From Zobellia uliginosa (GTDB lineage Bacteria; Bacteroidota; Bacteroidia; Flavobacteriales; Flavobacteriaceae), in the NCBI RefSeq assembly GCF_900156625.1, contig NZ_FTOB01000001.1, positions 310,001 through 374,000 of the forward strand: a stretch of DNA of 64,000 nt, given 5' to 3'. The position numbers and the translations under genes are program-made. Shown piece by piece: positions 8,388 through 16,385 of this stretch (position 1 is its first letter; every line of letters starts with the position of its first letter). Below the pieces are notes generated by a model that ran no database searches, had not been told where the DNA came from, and worked only from the letters and a program-made list of their open reading frames with translations.

Positions 8388-8807
8388 CTATTGTTCCACG
8401 TGGAACATTACCATTTTTTCCTCTTCCTTAGTACGCATCAAACTGGCCTCTTCATCTGTTTTATCCTTATAACCGAACAGATGCAATACGCCATGCGCCA
8501 TAACCCGGCGCAACTCTTCTTCAAATTCGGTGTTTAAATCTTGGGCATTGTCCTTGACCCTATCCACCGAAATAAAAATGTCTCCCGCTATAGCTTTATC
8601 CTCAGTATAATCAAACGTTAAAATATCGGTATACGTATCGTGTGAGAGATATTTTTGATTCATATCCAAGAGCTCTTCATCAGAACAAAAAATATAATCC
8701 AATTGCTCTAAGGAACCCTGTTCAGATTCAATAAGCTTTTCTAGCCAACGCCTATATTTTTCCTGGTGTTCCAAAGAAAAATCAGTCTTAAAATGAAATT
8801 CAATCAT
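8388..8807 (-). CDS. ybeY: Endoribonuclease YbeY (16S rRNA maturation)
   Basis: This 139-residue protein is slightly shorter than most YbeY proteins. The metal-binding motif HGVLHLFGYKD starts at H105 with H109. The third His of the classical HGxLHLxGyDH motif is not seen: K114-D115 stands there, so D115 may supply the third ligand. The upstream FDYTEDKAIAGDIFIS segment is the usual beta-strand core. YbeY acts in 16S rRNA 3'-end processing and ribosome quality control. The last six residues, MFHVEQ, are encoded by the parS-like palindrome at 8392-8407. The start overlaps the end of the DUF4175 gene by 8 bases, so the two are very likely co-translated. Confidence 0.92.
   Translation of the reverse strand: MIEFHFKTDFSLEHQEKYRRWLEKLIESEQGSLEQLDYIFCSDEELLDMNQKYLSHDTYTDILTFDYTEDKAIAGDIFISVDRVKDNAQDLNTEFEEELRRVMAHGVLHLFGYKDKTDEEASLMRTKEEEKMVMFHVEQ
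8392..8407. other. parS-like centromere palindrome (site 2), inside the 3' end of ybeY
   Basis: TGTTCCACGTGGAACA is identical to the core of site 1 and fits TGTTNCACGTGNAACA. It overlaps coding sequence, giving ybeY the C-terminal residues MFHVEQ. The two sites are about 1.96 kb apart with mnmG between them. Confidence 0.85.
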
Positions 8808-11800
8808 TGTTCCTAAAATACTCTTTTACCTTGTTTTGAAAATTGTGGCGCAAAGGTAGTGCTTGTCGATCTAAAATCTCAATTTCATCGCGATAATTCT
8901 CTAATACTGAAGGCTTGGAGGTAATAGGATTTTTAAACTGATTGGTATTAGTATTGCTCTCCCTTTCGGACTTTTTCCCCTGCTTCAAGGCAGCATTCTC
9001 TAACTTCAACATTTCGTACTGAATGTTATTTATTTTAGAAAGACTACGCTGGGTAACGCCGTTTTCCAACAAGTCGTTTTCAAAATCCTCCATTTGCTTC
9101 ACTAGCTTCTCGCCCAATTTCTTGTCGCCGGAATTGATCATATCCTTCAACTGCTCCTCCAACTTCTCTCGCAACATTTGCTGGGTTTTATATATTTCGT
9201 AAATCTCTTTAAGTTCCCCTTCGGAAACTTGGTTGGACATCCCGCTCCCCTGTCCACCATTCTGTCCTTCCCCATTATTTCCTTGTCCCTTTCCCTTTTG
9301 GTCGCCTTGGTCACCACCTTGACCTTCACCCTTCTTCTGGCCTTCTCCTTGTTTACCCTCTCCCTGTTGGCCTTCTCCTTTCCCCTGTTGACCTTGACCT
9401 TGGCCTTCGCTCGACTTTCCTTGGCCTTCCTTGCCCATGCCTTCCATTTTCTCCTTAAGCTCCTGTTGGCCCTTGATAATATCAGGAAGTTGAAAGTCCT
9501 CTCCTTCACCCTGCCCTTTACGGGACATCATACTTTCTTGCATATTGTCCAATATCCGAGCCAGAAAATCAGCTAAGCTATTCGATGCAGTAAGTACATA
9601 CTTTTGATATGATACACCTTGGTATATTTGATTCTCTGCCACACTTTCCAAAGTTTTGTCGATATTGTAATACACCTCCGTTATTTGCTCATTTACAAAT
9701 TCAGACAGTTCGGCACGACGTAAGGACAAGGCAAATAAGCTATCGTCAACATGTTCGAAAAGATCTCGTAACTCCTGTTGCTTACGGATGCTATTCGAAA
9801 ATTGTGAGGTGTTGGCATCAACTTCCTCCAAACTCTCATACAAGCGCTCTTGTTTAAAACTAAAAGTAACCAGGTTATCCAAAATTTGTCGAAGCACTTC
9901 CGCATCTTCGGTAATGGAAGACCCCCCTCCTCCAGCGCCCGCCTTAGATAAGGCTTCACTCATTTCCTTCATCTTTTGCGCTGCTGATTTTTGCTTCTTT
10001 GTAGCCTTTTTACCAGACTCTTTCGCTTCTCCGGATTGCCTCTCATTTTCCAACTTTTCAAGGGCTGCCTTAGCTTCTTCCTGATCCTTTTTAACAGCTT
10101 CCTTCTTCTGTTGATCCATCTCTATACTCATCGGTTTTTTAAGATCTTGATTGTCCTTTTCCAACTCTTCAAGTTCTTTACCCAATTCACTGAACTTCTG
10201 GTTCAACTTTTCCTGCTCTTCAAGCGATTTCGCTTCAGCCTCCTTTTGCGCCTCTTTTTCTTGTTCCTCGGTCAATTTTTCCAATTCCCTACCTAACTGG
10301 TCCGCCTTTTCCGTAACATAATACCGTTTGGTCAATTCTAGTAATTGCTCAAGGTTTCGCTCGCTGTTCTGTTGTTTTTTACCCAACTCTTCGAGCTTCT
10401 TCGCCAGGGATTGCTTATCAATTTTGTCAGCTATCTTATTCAATTCCTCCAGCAATTTTTCATTCTTCTTCGCCTCCATCTCCTGCCGTTCCAATCGCTC
10501 TTGTAACAACTGGTTCAATTTATCGTCCTTGTCCCCCTTGTTCAGGTTTTCCTTTAGCTGCTTTGAAAACTTTTGCATCTGGTTCTCTTGCAGCTGTTGT
10601 TTTTTAAGAAAGTCCTTGATTTGATTCTTTTGGTTAAAATCCAACTGGTTTTTTTCCTTCTGGTTCTGGTTCAATTCCTTTAACTCGGTCTTCTGCTCTT
10701 TGAACTTGCTCAGCGATTTATCCAAATTATTAATAATGGCCTGCTGCGATTCCAACTCCTTATTTTTAAGTTCGGCCTCATCCAACAAAGCCAAGGAAAA
10801 GACTTGACTCTTACTGCTCTTTCCTTTATGTATTGCGTCGTTATCGGTCGCCTCAAAGTAAAAGCTATAGTCCACTCCAGGTTTCAAATCCAATCCAGAG
10901 GGGAAGGTATAGTAAAACCGTTCAAAATTCGTCTCGGGAGTGGATATCGCGATACTTTGTCGGTCTTCGGGCTTAGAATCAGAATAGCACACGAGTCTCA
11001 CCCTACTCAACCTATAGTCATCGGAAGCCTCACCCACATAATAGGCTACATTGGGGTTCAAGCTATCGCGTATCTGCTCTACCTTAATTGTTGGATAGGC
11101 ATCACGAATGACGTTAAACTTATATCCCAATCTTTCAAAATCGCTCACATTCCGGTTCGATGTGGTAATCTCATAGGCCAAATCGCGATATACAGTTTTA
11201 GATAGCGAAAAGACATCCCTTGATACTGTAAAATCCCGAACGGTATCTTTGGTCAACAACCGTACCGATTCGGTATTTTTACCGATTACCTTCCACCTTA
11301 CCCTTGTCCCTTCAGGAAAAGTAGCATTGCCCGTACTTTTTAGGGTTTCGGGAGGCATATTCAAATATCGTGGGTACTGCAAATTTACCTCAAAGTCTTG
11401 TACCGTCGGTGTTTTCAATACCTTTAAAGTATATTCCCTAGACCGTACACCATTGGCCGCAAAAGCGAAATTCATATCAACACGCGGTGCATCAAAGGTA
11501 TATTGGTACCGACCGCCATGCTCTTGCAAAACCGATTGCTTACCATCGATCTCAATATAAACCATCTCAGGACGAACTTCCCCTTTAGTCATCACTTCAA
11601 TGGTCAAGGACTCGGTGTCGAGTACACTTAAGTCATTCGACAAAAGGTGAAAACTAAAAGGCGCAGGAGGTTCATAGGCCATGTTGTAGTTTACGACCCG
11701 ATCCGCGGATCCGAAAAAAGGCCTCAAGTTGCCGGTAAGCCACATTATTAAAATGACAAGTAAGGGTATACCCAAGTATTTCAGGTACTTCAGGTTTTCG

Positions 11801-12240
11801 CGAAAATCCACCGCCTTGGTAAAGGGCACGACCCCCAACTGCTGGCTTCGCTGTTCTATACTGGCCAAAAGCAACTCGGAACGATCCTTATCTTCACCCA
11901 ACTCTATTAAGTTATACAACTTATCCCCAACCTCGGGAAAATGCCTTCCTATCAATACGGAGGCTTCCTTCTTGTCCATTCCCCGCTTTAACCTAAAGAG
12001 ATAGAACAAAGGCGTTAGAATGTATTTAAACAACAATAACAGTTCTACGGCTATACATCCCAACAAAAGCAGCAACCGTCCCGCAGAATTGAGCCAAAGC
12101 ATGTATTCAATGCCCAAGACCATAAAAAAGAAGAGCAATCCCAGAGCCATAAACAGCAAAATGCCTTTAACCAGCATCTTGGTATAGTACTTTCTAACAA
12201 AAGCCTTGAGCTTGTGAAGTATGTTCTGATAAGCGTTCAT
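8800..12240 (-). CDS. DUF4175-family large membrane protein with long coiled coil
   Basis: This 1146-residue protein starts with three hydrophobic segments (about 22-45, 48-68 and 150-168). A beta-rich, probably periplasmic part with Ig-like repeats follows (about 190-480). A very long Gln/Glu/Lys-rich coiled coil then runs from about 490 to 750. Residues roughly 930-1010 are an extreme low-complexity run of Gly, Gln, Glu and Lys. The C-terminus (SKPSVLENYRDEIEILDRQALPLRHNFQNKVKEYF) is conserved in Bacteroidetes members of this family. The function is unknown; a link to the cell envelope is inferred from topology. It is transcribed just ahead of ybeY with an 8-base overlap. The antisense frames over its low-complexity part are artefacts of composition. 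Confidence 0.8.
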   Translation of the reverse strand: MNAYQNILHKLKAFVRKYYTKMLVKGILLFMALGLLFFFMVLGIEYMLWLNSAGRLLLLLGCIAVELLLLFKYILTPLFYLFRLKRGMDKKEASVLIGRHFPEVGDKLYNLIELGEDKDRSELLLASIEQRSQQLGVVPFTKAVDFRENLKYLKYLGIPLLVILIMWLTGNLRPFFGSADRVVNYNMAYEPPAPFSFHLLSNDLSVLDTESLTIEVMTKGEVRPEMVYIEIDGKQSVLQEHGGRYQYTFDAPRVDMNFAFAANGVRSREYTLKVLKTPTVQDFEVNLQYPRYLNMPPETLKSTGNATFPEGTRVRWKVIGKNTESVRLLTKDTVRDFTVSRDVFSLSKTVYRDLAYEITTSNRNVSDFERLGYKFNVIRDAYPTIKVEQIRDSLNPNVAYYVGEASDDYRLSRVRLVCYSDSKPEDRQSIAISTPETNFERFYYTFPSGLDLKPGVDYSFYFEATDNDAIHKGKSSKSQVFSLALLDEAELKNKELESQQAIINNLDKSLSKFKEQKTELKELNQNQKEKNQLDFNQKNQIKDFLKKQQLQENQMQKFSKQLKENLNKGDKDDKLNQLLQERLERQEMEAKKNEKLLEELNKIADKIDKQSLAKKLEELGKKQQNSERNLEQLLELTKRYYVTEKADQLGRELEKLTEEQEKEAQKEAEAKSLEEQEKLNQKFSELGKELEELEKDNQDLKKPMSIEMDQQKKEAVKKDQEEAKAALEKLENERQSGEAKESGKKATKKQKSAAQKMKEMSEALSKAGAGGGGSSITEDAEVLRQILDNLVTFSFKQERLYESLEEVDANTSQFSNSIRKQQELRDLFEHVDDSLFALSLRRAELSEFVNEQITEVYYNIDKTLESVAENQIYQGVSYQKYVLTASNSLADFLARILDNMQESMMSRKGQGEGEDFQLPDIIKGQQELKEKMEGMGKEGQGKSSEGQGQGQQGKGEGQQGEGKQGEGQKKGEGQGGDQGDQKGKGQGNNGEGQNGGQGSGMSNQVSEGELKEIYEIYKTQQMLREKLEEQLKDMINSGDKKLGEKLVKQMEDFENDLLENGVTQRSLSKINNIQYEMLKLENAALKQGKKSERESNTNTNQFKNPITSKPSVLENYRDEIEILDRQALPLRHNFQNKVKEYFRNND

Positions 12241-12323
12241 AGATTGTAAAGATAAGGAAAAAAGGGCCTGGGCTCTTCGAAGCGAATTAAGGCGAATATG
12301 AGTACGGATTAAAGGGTATACCT

Positions 12324-12353
12324 TTGGGAGCTAGGGTGCTTTTTATACCTTTA
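12324..12353 (+). promoter_or_regulatory. Promoter of gltX
   Basis: TTG at 12324-12326, a 19-base gap and TACCTTTA at 12346-12353 (7 of 8 matches to TAnnTTTG), 19 bases before the ATG. A second, perfect box TACCTTTG lies at 12319-12326. The string TACCTTTACGCC recurs exactly in front of rpiB. Confidence 0.55.
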
Positions 12354-12372
12354 CGCCATAAATATTTTAGCC

Positions 12373-13881
12373 ATGAGCCAAAGAGTACGCGTACGTTTTG
12401 CACCCAGCCCCACAGGGCCATTGCACATCGGTGGTGTCCGCACTGCCCTATTCAACTATCTATTCGCCAAAAAACACGGTGGTGACTTCATACTAAGAAT
12501 CGAAGACACCGATCAGAACCGCTATGTAGAAGGTGCCGAACAGTATATTATCGATGCCTTGAACTGGTGCGGACTCACTTTTGACGAAGGCCCAGGTTTA
12601 CAGGGTAACTATGGTCCTTATAGGCAAAGTGAACGCAAACATTTATACAAGGAATACGCGGAAACCCTCATTGCCAAAGGAAAGGCATATTATGCCTTTG
12701 ATACCTCGGAAAGCCTTGATGTCCACCGCAAAGGTCACGAAGCCGAAGGCAAGACCTTTATATATAATTGGCACAACCGACTGAAACTGGACAATTCTTT
12801 ATCATTGTCTCCTGAGGAAGTCAAAAACCGCTTGGAATCCGGTGAAGCCTACGTCGTACGTTTTCTTACCCCTCCAGATGTAAAGTTACATCTTAAAGAC
12901 CTTATTCGCGGAACGATTGAAATCGACACCAATACCTTAGACGATAAGGTTCTTTTCAAAAGCGACGGTATGCCCACCTATCATCTCGCCAATATTGTAG
13001 ATGACCACTTAATGGAAATTACCCACGTCATCCGTGGTGAAGAATGGTTGCCCTCTTTGGCCCTTCACCAGCAACTCTATGATGCCTTTGGCTGGAAGGC
13101 CCCTGAATTTGCCCATTTACCGCTCATTATGAAGCCGGTAGGAAAAGGCAAACTCAGCAAACGCGATGGTGAAAAGCTAGGCTTTCCTGTCTTTCCCCTA
13201 AGTTGGAACGAATCGGAAGGCTATAAGGAAGCCGGATATTTTCCGGAAGCAGTCGTAAACTTCTTGGCCCTTTTAGGTTGGAACCCCGGTACCGAACAAG
13301 AAATTTTTAGCCTTCAGGAATTAATCGACACCTTTAGCATAGAACGCGTGAACAAATCAGGGGCACGCTTTGACCCTGATAAAACCAAGTGGTACAACCA
13401 ACAATACCTTCAAACTAAAGATGACAAGGAATTGGCCGGTCTTTATGCCGAAATCTTAAAATCAAAATCGATTGCAGTCGATGACCAAGCCAAAGACTAT
13501 ATTGAAAAAGTCGTCAGCCTGATCAAGGAACGCGCCGTATTCGTGTCGGACTTTTGGGATTTATCGGATTATTTCTTCGAAGCCCCAACATCTTACAACG
13601 AAAAGGCCGCCAAAAAACAATGGAAGGCCGATACCCCAGACATTTTAAACCGACTGGTATCAGTACTTGAAGGTATAGAAGAGTTTAGCTCGGCACATGT
13701 TGAAACTACCGTAAAAGCCTGGATTGGCAAAGAAGAATTATCCTTCGGTAAAGTCATGCCGCCCTTACGCTTGGTCATTGTCGGCGATATGAAAGGTCCG
13801 CATTTGTTCGATATCATGGCCATGATCGGAAAAACGGACAGTATTGCCCGTATTCAAAAGGCCATGACCGCTTTAGCATAA
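12373..13881 (+). CDS. gltX: Glutamyl-tRNA synthetase
   Basis: This 502-residue class I aminoacyl-tRNA synthetase charges tRNA-Glu. FAPSPTGPLHIGGVRTALFNYL (residues 9-30) holds the HIGH-type motif (HIGG). KGKLSKRDGEK near residue 260 is the KMSKS-type loop. The adjacent segments FILRIEDTDQNRYVEGAE and YHLANIVDDHLMEITHVIRGEEWLPS are characteristic of GltX/GlnS catalytic cores. The C-terminal helical anticodon-binding domain covers about 340-500. It has its own promoter and ends at a strong terminator. Confidence 0.98.
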   Translation: MSQRVRVRFAPSPTGPLHIGGVRTALFNYLFAKKHGGDFILRIEDTDQNRYVEGAEQYIIDALNWCGLTFDEGPGLQGNYGPYRQSERKHLYKEYAETLIAKGKAYYAFDTSESLDVHRKGHEAEGKTFIYNWHNRLKLDNSLSLSPEEVKNRLESGEAYVVRFLTPPDVKLHLKDLIRGTIEIDTNTLDDKVLFKSDGMPTYHLANIVDDHLMEITHVIRGEEWLPSLALHQQLYDAFGWKAPEFAHLPLIMKPVGKGKLSKRDGEKLGFPVFPLSWNESEGYKEAGYFPEAVVNFLALLGWNPGTEQEIFSLQELIDTFSIERVNKSGARFDPDKTKWYNQQYLQTKDDKELAGLYAEILKSKSIAVDDQAKDYIEKVVSLIKERAVFVSDFWDLSDYFFEAPTSYNEKAAKKQWKADTPDILNRLVSVLEGIEEFSSAHVETTVKAWIGKEELSFGKVMPPLRLVIVGDMKGPHLFDIMAMIGKTDSIARIQKAMTALA

Positions 13882-13903
13882 ATTATACCCACTACATTCC
13901 AAT

Positions 13904-13943
13904 AAGGGGCAACGATTATAAAAATCAATCGTTGCCCTTTTTT
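13904..13943 (+). terminator. Terminator of gltX
   Basis: GGGCAACGATT (13907-13917) pairs perfectly with AATCGTTGCCC (13927-13937) over a 9-base loop and is followed by six T. Confidence 0.9.
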
Positions 13944-14057
13944 GGTGACCAAAACCACAAAAACTAGTGGTGTGTAACAAACTCACGAAAAATACTACAT
14001 ATCTATAAAGCATTTCGTAAATTCAGTACTTCATTAAATCATCTAAAATCTAAAATT

Positions 14058-14990
14058 ATGGGCAGTTTTCTCTGGATACCAATTGCATTTTTCGTCATTG
14101 TGACTATCCTCTCAGGAGTCTTTATCGTCAAACAACAAACCGCGGTTTTAATTGAAACCTTCGGAAAATTTACTAGTGTCAGACATTCGGGCATTCAATT
14201 TAAGATACCCTTCGTTCAACGTATTTCCGCAAGGGTCGGACTCAAAATACAGCAACTGGACGTTATTATTGAGACCAAGACCTTAGATGATGTATTCGTA
14301 AAACTCAAGGTTTCGGTGCAATATGTAGTAATAAAGGAAAAGGTATACGACGCCTTCTATAAATTGGAGTACCCGCACGAGCAGATTACCTCCTACGTAT
14401 TTGACGTGGTCCGTGCAGAGGTTCCAAAAATGAAATTGGACGATGTTTTCGTAAAGAAGGATGATATCGCCATTGCCGTAAAATCGGAGCTACAGGATGC
14501 CATGTTGGATTATGGTTACGACATCATTAAAACCTTGGTAACGGATATCGATCCCGATGCCCAGGTAAAAGAAGCCATGAACCGTATCAATGCTTCGGAA
14601 CGGGAAAAAATAGCCGCCCAATTCGAAGGTGACGCCGCACGTATCCTTATCGTAGAAAAGGCCAAGGCCGAAGCGGAAAGTAAAAGACTTCAAGGTATGG
14701 GTATTGCGGACCAGCGTCGTGAGATAGCACGTGGACTAGAAGAATCGGTAGAGGTATTGAATAAAGTGGGTATCAACTCGCAAGAAGCCTCCGCCCTTAT
14801 CGTTGTAACACAGCATTATGACACCCTACAATCCATAGGCGAAGAGACCAACACCAACCTGATTCTATTGCCTAATTCACCACAGGCGGGTAGTGACATG
14901 TTAAACAATATGGTCGCCTCCTTTACGGCAAGTAATATGATTGGTGAATCGATGAAAAAAACACGTAACAAAAAAGACAGCGAGTCATAA
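14058..14990 (+). CDS. SPFH/Band 7 domain protein (stomatin/prohibitin-like)
   Basis: The 310-residue product has an N-terminal membrane anchor (about residues 4-24). Next comes a Band 7 domain (about 25-200) with the conserved opening VKQQTAVLIETFGKFTSVRHSG. Then there is an Ala/Glu/Lys-rich coiled coil (about 185-225, QFEGDAARILIVEKAKAEAESKRLQ). SPFH proteins form membrane-bound oligomeric cages and organise membrane microdomains or proteases. No NfeD or FtsH partner is adjacent, so a specific role is not assignable. It stands alone between two terminators. Confidence 0.9.
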   Translation: MGSFLWIPIAFFVIVTILSGVFIVKQQTAVLIETFGKFTSVRHSGIQFKIPFVQRISARVGLKIQQLDVIIETKTLDDVFVKLKVSVQYVVIKEKVYDAFYKLEYPHEQITSYVFDVVRAEVPKMKLDDVFVKKDDIAIAVKSELQDAMLDYGYDIIKTLVTDIDPDAQVKEAMNRINASEREKIAAQFEGDAARILIVEKAKAEAESKRLQGMGIADQRREIARGLEESVEVLNKVGINSQEASALIVVTQHYDTLQSIGEETNTNLILLPNSPQAGSDMLNNMVASFTASNMIGESMKKTRNKKDSES

Positions 14991-15028
14991 GGTACGGGAG
15001 CTTTATCTCCCCTATCCAATACTTGAAA

Positions 15029-15061
15029 AATGGCCTTAGGAAATTTATACCTAAGGCCATT
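15029..15061. terminator. Bidirectional terminator between convergent genes
   Basis: AATGGCCTTAGG (15029-15040) and CCTAAGGCCATT (15050-15061) form a perfect 12-bp stem. It serves the SPFH gene (+) and the DUF6327-like gene (-). Confidence 0.9.
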
Positions 15062-15079
15062 CTTTATATTAAAGCAATA

Positions 15080-15295
15080 CTAGTTGAACTTCTTCAAGAG
15101 CTTTTTCGCCACCATGGACAGGGTCAGTTTTTGAATAATTCCGCTAAACCCACCTAACAAATGGGTCGGATATAGACTGTTTTTTGTAATCTGTACATGC
15201 ATCTTAAAATTTTCACGGCCTATCTCCTGCTCCAATTTCAAAATTTTCAAGTCTTGATCGATCTGTTCGAACGAAGTGTATTTTTTTGGTATCAT
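15080..15295 (-). CDS. DUF6327-like small protein
   Basis: This 71-residue basic protein opens MIPKKYTSFEQIDQDLKIL and has a central VxKNSLYPTHLLGGFSGI segment. I recognise it as the small Bacteroidetes protein (DUF6327) that regularly follows YtxH and holin-like genes. Its start overlaps the stop of the preceding holin-like gene by 4 bases, so it is the last gene of a three-gene operon. Function unknown; an envelope or stress role is inferred only from its partners. Confidence 0.7.
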   Translation of the reverse strand: MIPKKYTSFEQIDQDLKILKLEQEIGRENFKMHVQITKNSLYPTHLLGGFSGIIQKLTLSMVAKKLLKKFN

Positions 15296-15642
15296 ATCTC
15301 TTCAAAATAAAGTTCGGAAAAACGGGCCATAAGCGGTTTTACCAAGGTACGTCGGAATACAAAGACCAAAATACCCAACAGTATATAAAAGCCCCCCACC
15401 ATAATAAATCCTAAAGGCGTATCTTCCAACTGGTTACCCATCCAAAAGGCTGCTCCGAGTGAAAGGAATAGAAGGGCCAATATTAGCGCCACGGATAGAA
15501 AAGCAGCTTGGGCAAAGCCTGTAATACCCTTCATAAGCAGCTTAAAAGCCTTTAACTTATAAAACTCCCTACTGCTATCAAGGTATGACTTGGCGCTTGC
15601 CTCCGCTTCTGATATACTATCCTTTAGTTCCTCAAATGCCAT
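15292..15642 (-). CDS. Holin-superfamily/DUF1469-like membrane protein
   Basis: The 116-residue product has an amphipathic N-terminus (about 1-35) and two hydrophobic segments (about 40-68 and 75-95), then a basic tail ending FSELYFEEI. This two-helix layout matches the phage-holin-like (DUF1469) family found in stress-related envelope operons. It is not evidence of a prophage. It sits between the YtxH gene (3-base gap) and the DUF6327-like gene (4-base overlap). Confidence 0.7.
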   Translation of the reverse strand: MAFEELKDSISEAEASAKSYLDSSREFYKLKAFKLLMKGITGFAQAAFLSVALILALLFLSLGAAFWMGNQLEDTPLGFIMVGGFYILLGILVFVFRRTLVKPLMARFSELYFEEI

Positions 15643-15645
15643 ATA

Positions 15646-15975
15646 CTATTTCTGTAGTTGTGCATTCTTTTTCTTCAATTCGGCCAATTTAGCTTCCAAA
15701 GTCATAATAATATCATCGGCCTTGTAACTCATGTTTGAAATGGTATCTTCAAGCTTCTGTTCAAAATCCACTTTCTTGGCCTCTGCAGTTTTCGTCAACT
15801 CGTCGGTAGCCTGTGATATCCTATGTGAAATATCCTCTTTGGTCTTTAAGGCGTTCTTCTTAATTTTCTTTCTTGTTTTCTCTCCTTTGTCAGGTGCGTA
15901 CAAGACCCCTGCTCCTACTCCAATAATTGCCCCGGTCAATACGGCCAACAAAATATTTCCACTATCATTTGACAT
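15646..15975 (-). CDS. YtxH domain-containing protein
   Basis: This 109-residue protein has one N-terminal glycine-rich membrane segment (ILLAVLTGAIIGVGAGVLYAPDKG). The APxKG turn is typical of YtxH. A charged coiled coil to the C-terminus follows (KTKEDISHRISQATDEL..LAELKKKNAQL). YtxH proteins are general-stress-associated in Gram-positives and of unclear function in Bacteroidetes. It is the first gene of the YtxH / holin-like / DUF6327 operon. Confidence 0.85.
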   Translation of the reverse strand: MSNDSGNILLAVLTGAIIGVGAGVLYAPDKGEKTRKKIKKNALKTKEDISHRISQATDELTKTAEAKKVDFEQKLEDTISNMSYKADDIIMTLEAKLAELKKKNAQLQK

Positions 15976-16323
15976 AATCTCTATTTTTTAAATTCATAAT
16001 CCGTTAAATCCGTTCGGAAGTATTTTTATGGGAAGACCTATAAAAATTTTTATCTCCAACAGATACCATGCAAGTATAGGATGAAGAAATTCTAAAAATT
16101 ACCTCAATCGAATCTAAAATTGACGTTTAAATACTTTTAGGGTGCGCCGAAGCCATTTAAGTCGATTTAAAAGCATCAAACCACCCAACCAAAGCAATCT
16201 ATAAGGTGAATTTTAAAACAGTCTGAAATCCCACGGAAATGAGTCTTTTTTAATATATATCATCAATACTCATTATACTTTCCATAGATATTAATTATAC
16301 CAAGAAGAATGGCTATTTCAAAC
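15976..16323. other. Intergenic region ahead of the YtxH operon
   Basis: AT-rich, no coding frame seen. It must hold the promoter of the YtxH operon, but I could not single out a convincing box. Confidence 0.4.
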
Positions 16324-16365
16324 AAAAAAAACTCCTTAAAAGCAAAATTGCCTTTAAGGAGTTTT
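16324..16365 (-). terminator. Terminator of glnS
   Basis: AAAACTCCTTAAA (16328-16340) and TTTAAGGAGTTTT (16353-16365) form a perfect 13-bp stem. On the minus strand a further T run follows. Confidence 0.9.
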
Positions 16366-16385
16366 CACAAGTAAAAATATAAAAT

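Noticed and set aside
9178-10624. Several plus-strand frames of 98-132 codons opposite the DUF4175 gene
   Set aside because: They are Leu/Phe/Ser-rich mirror images of the Gln/Glu/Lys-rich coding strand, with no start context; products of biased composition.
15292-15642. Holin-like protein as a sign of prophage
   Set aside because: It sits in a typical YtxH / DUF1469 / DUF6327 envelope operon with no phage genes around.
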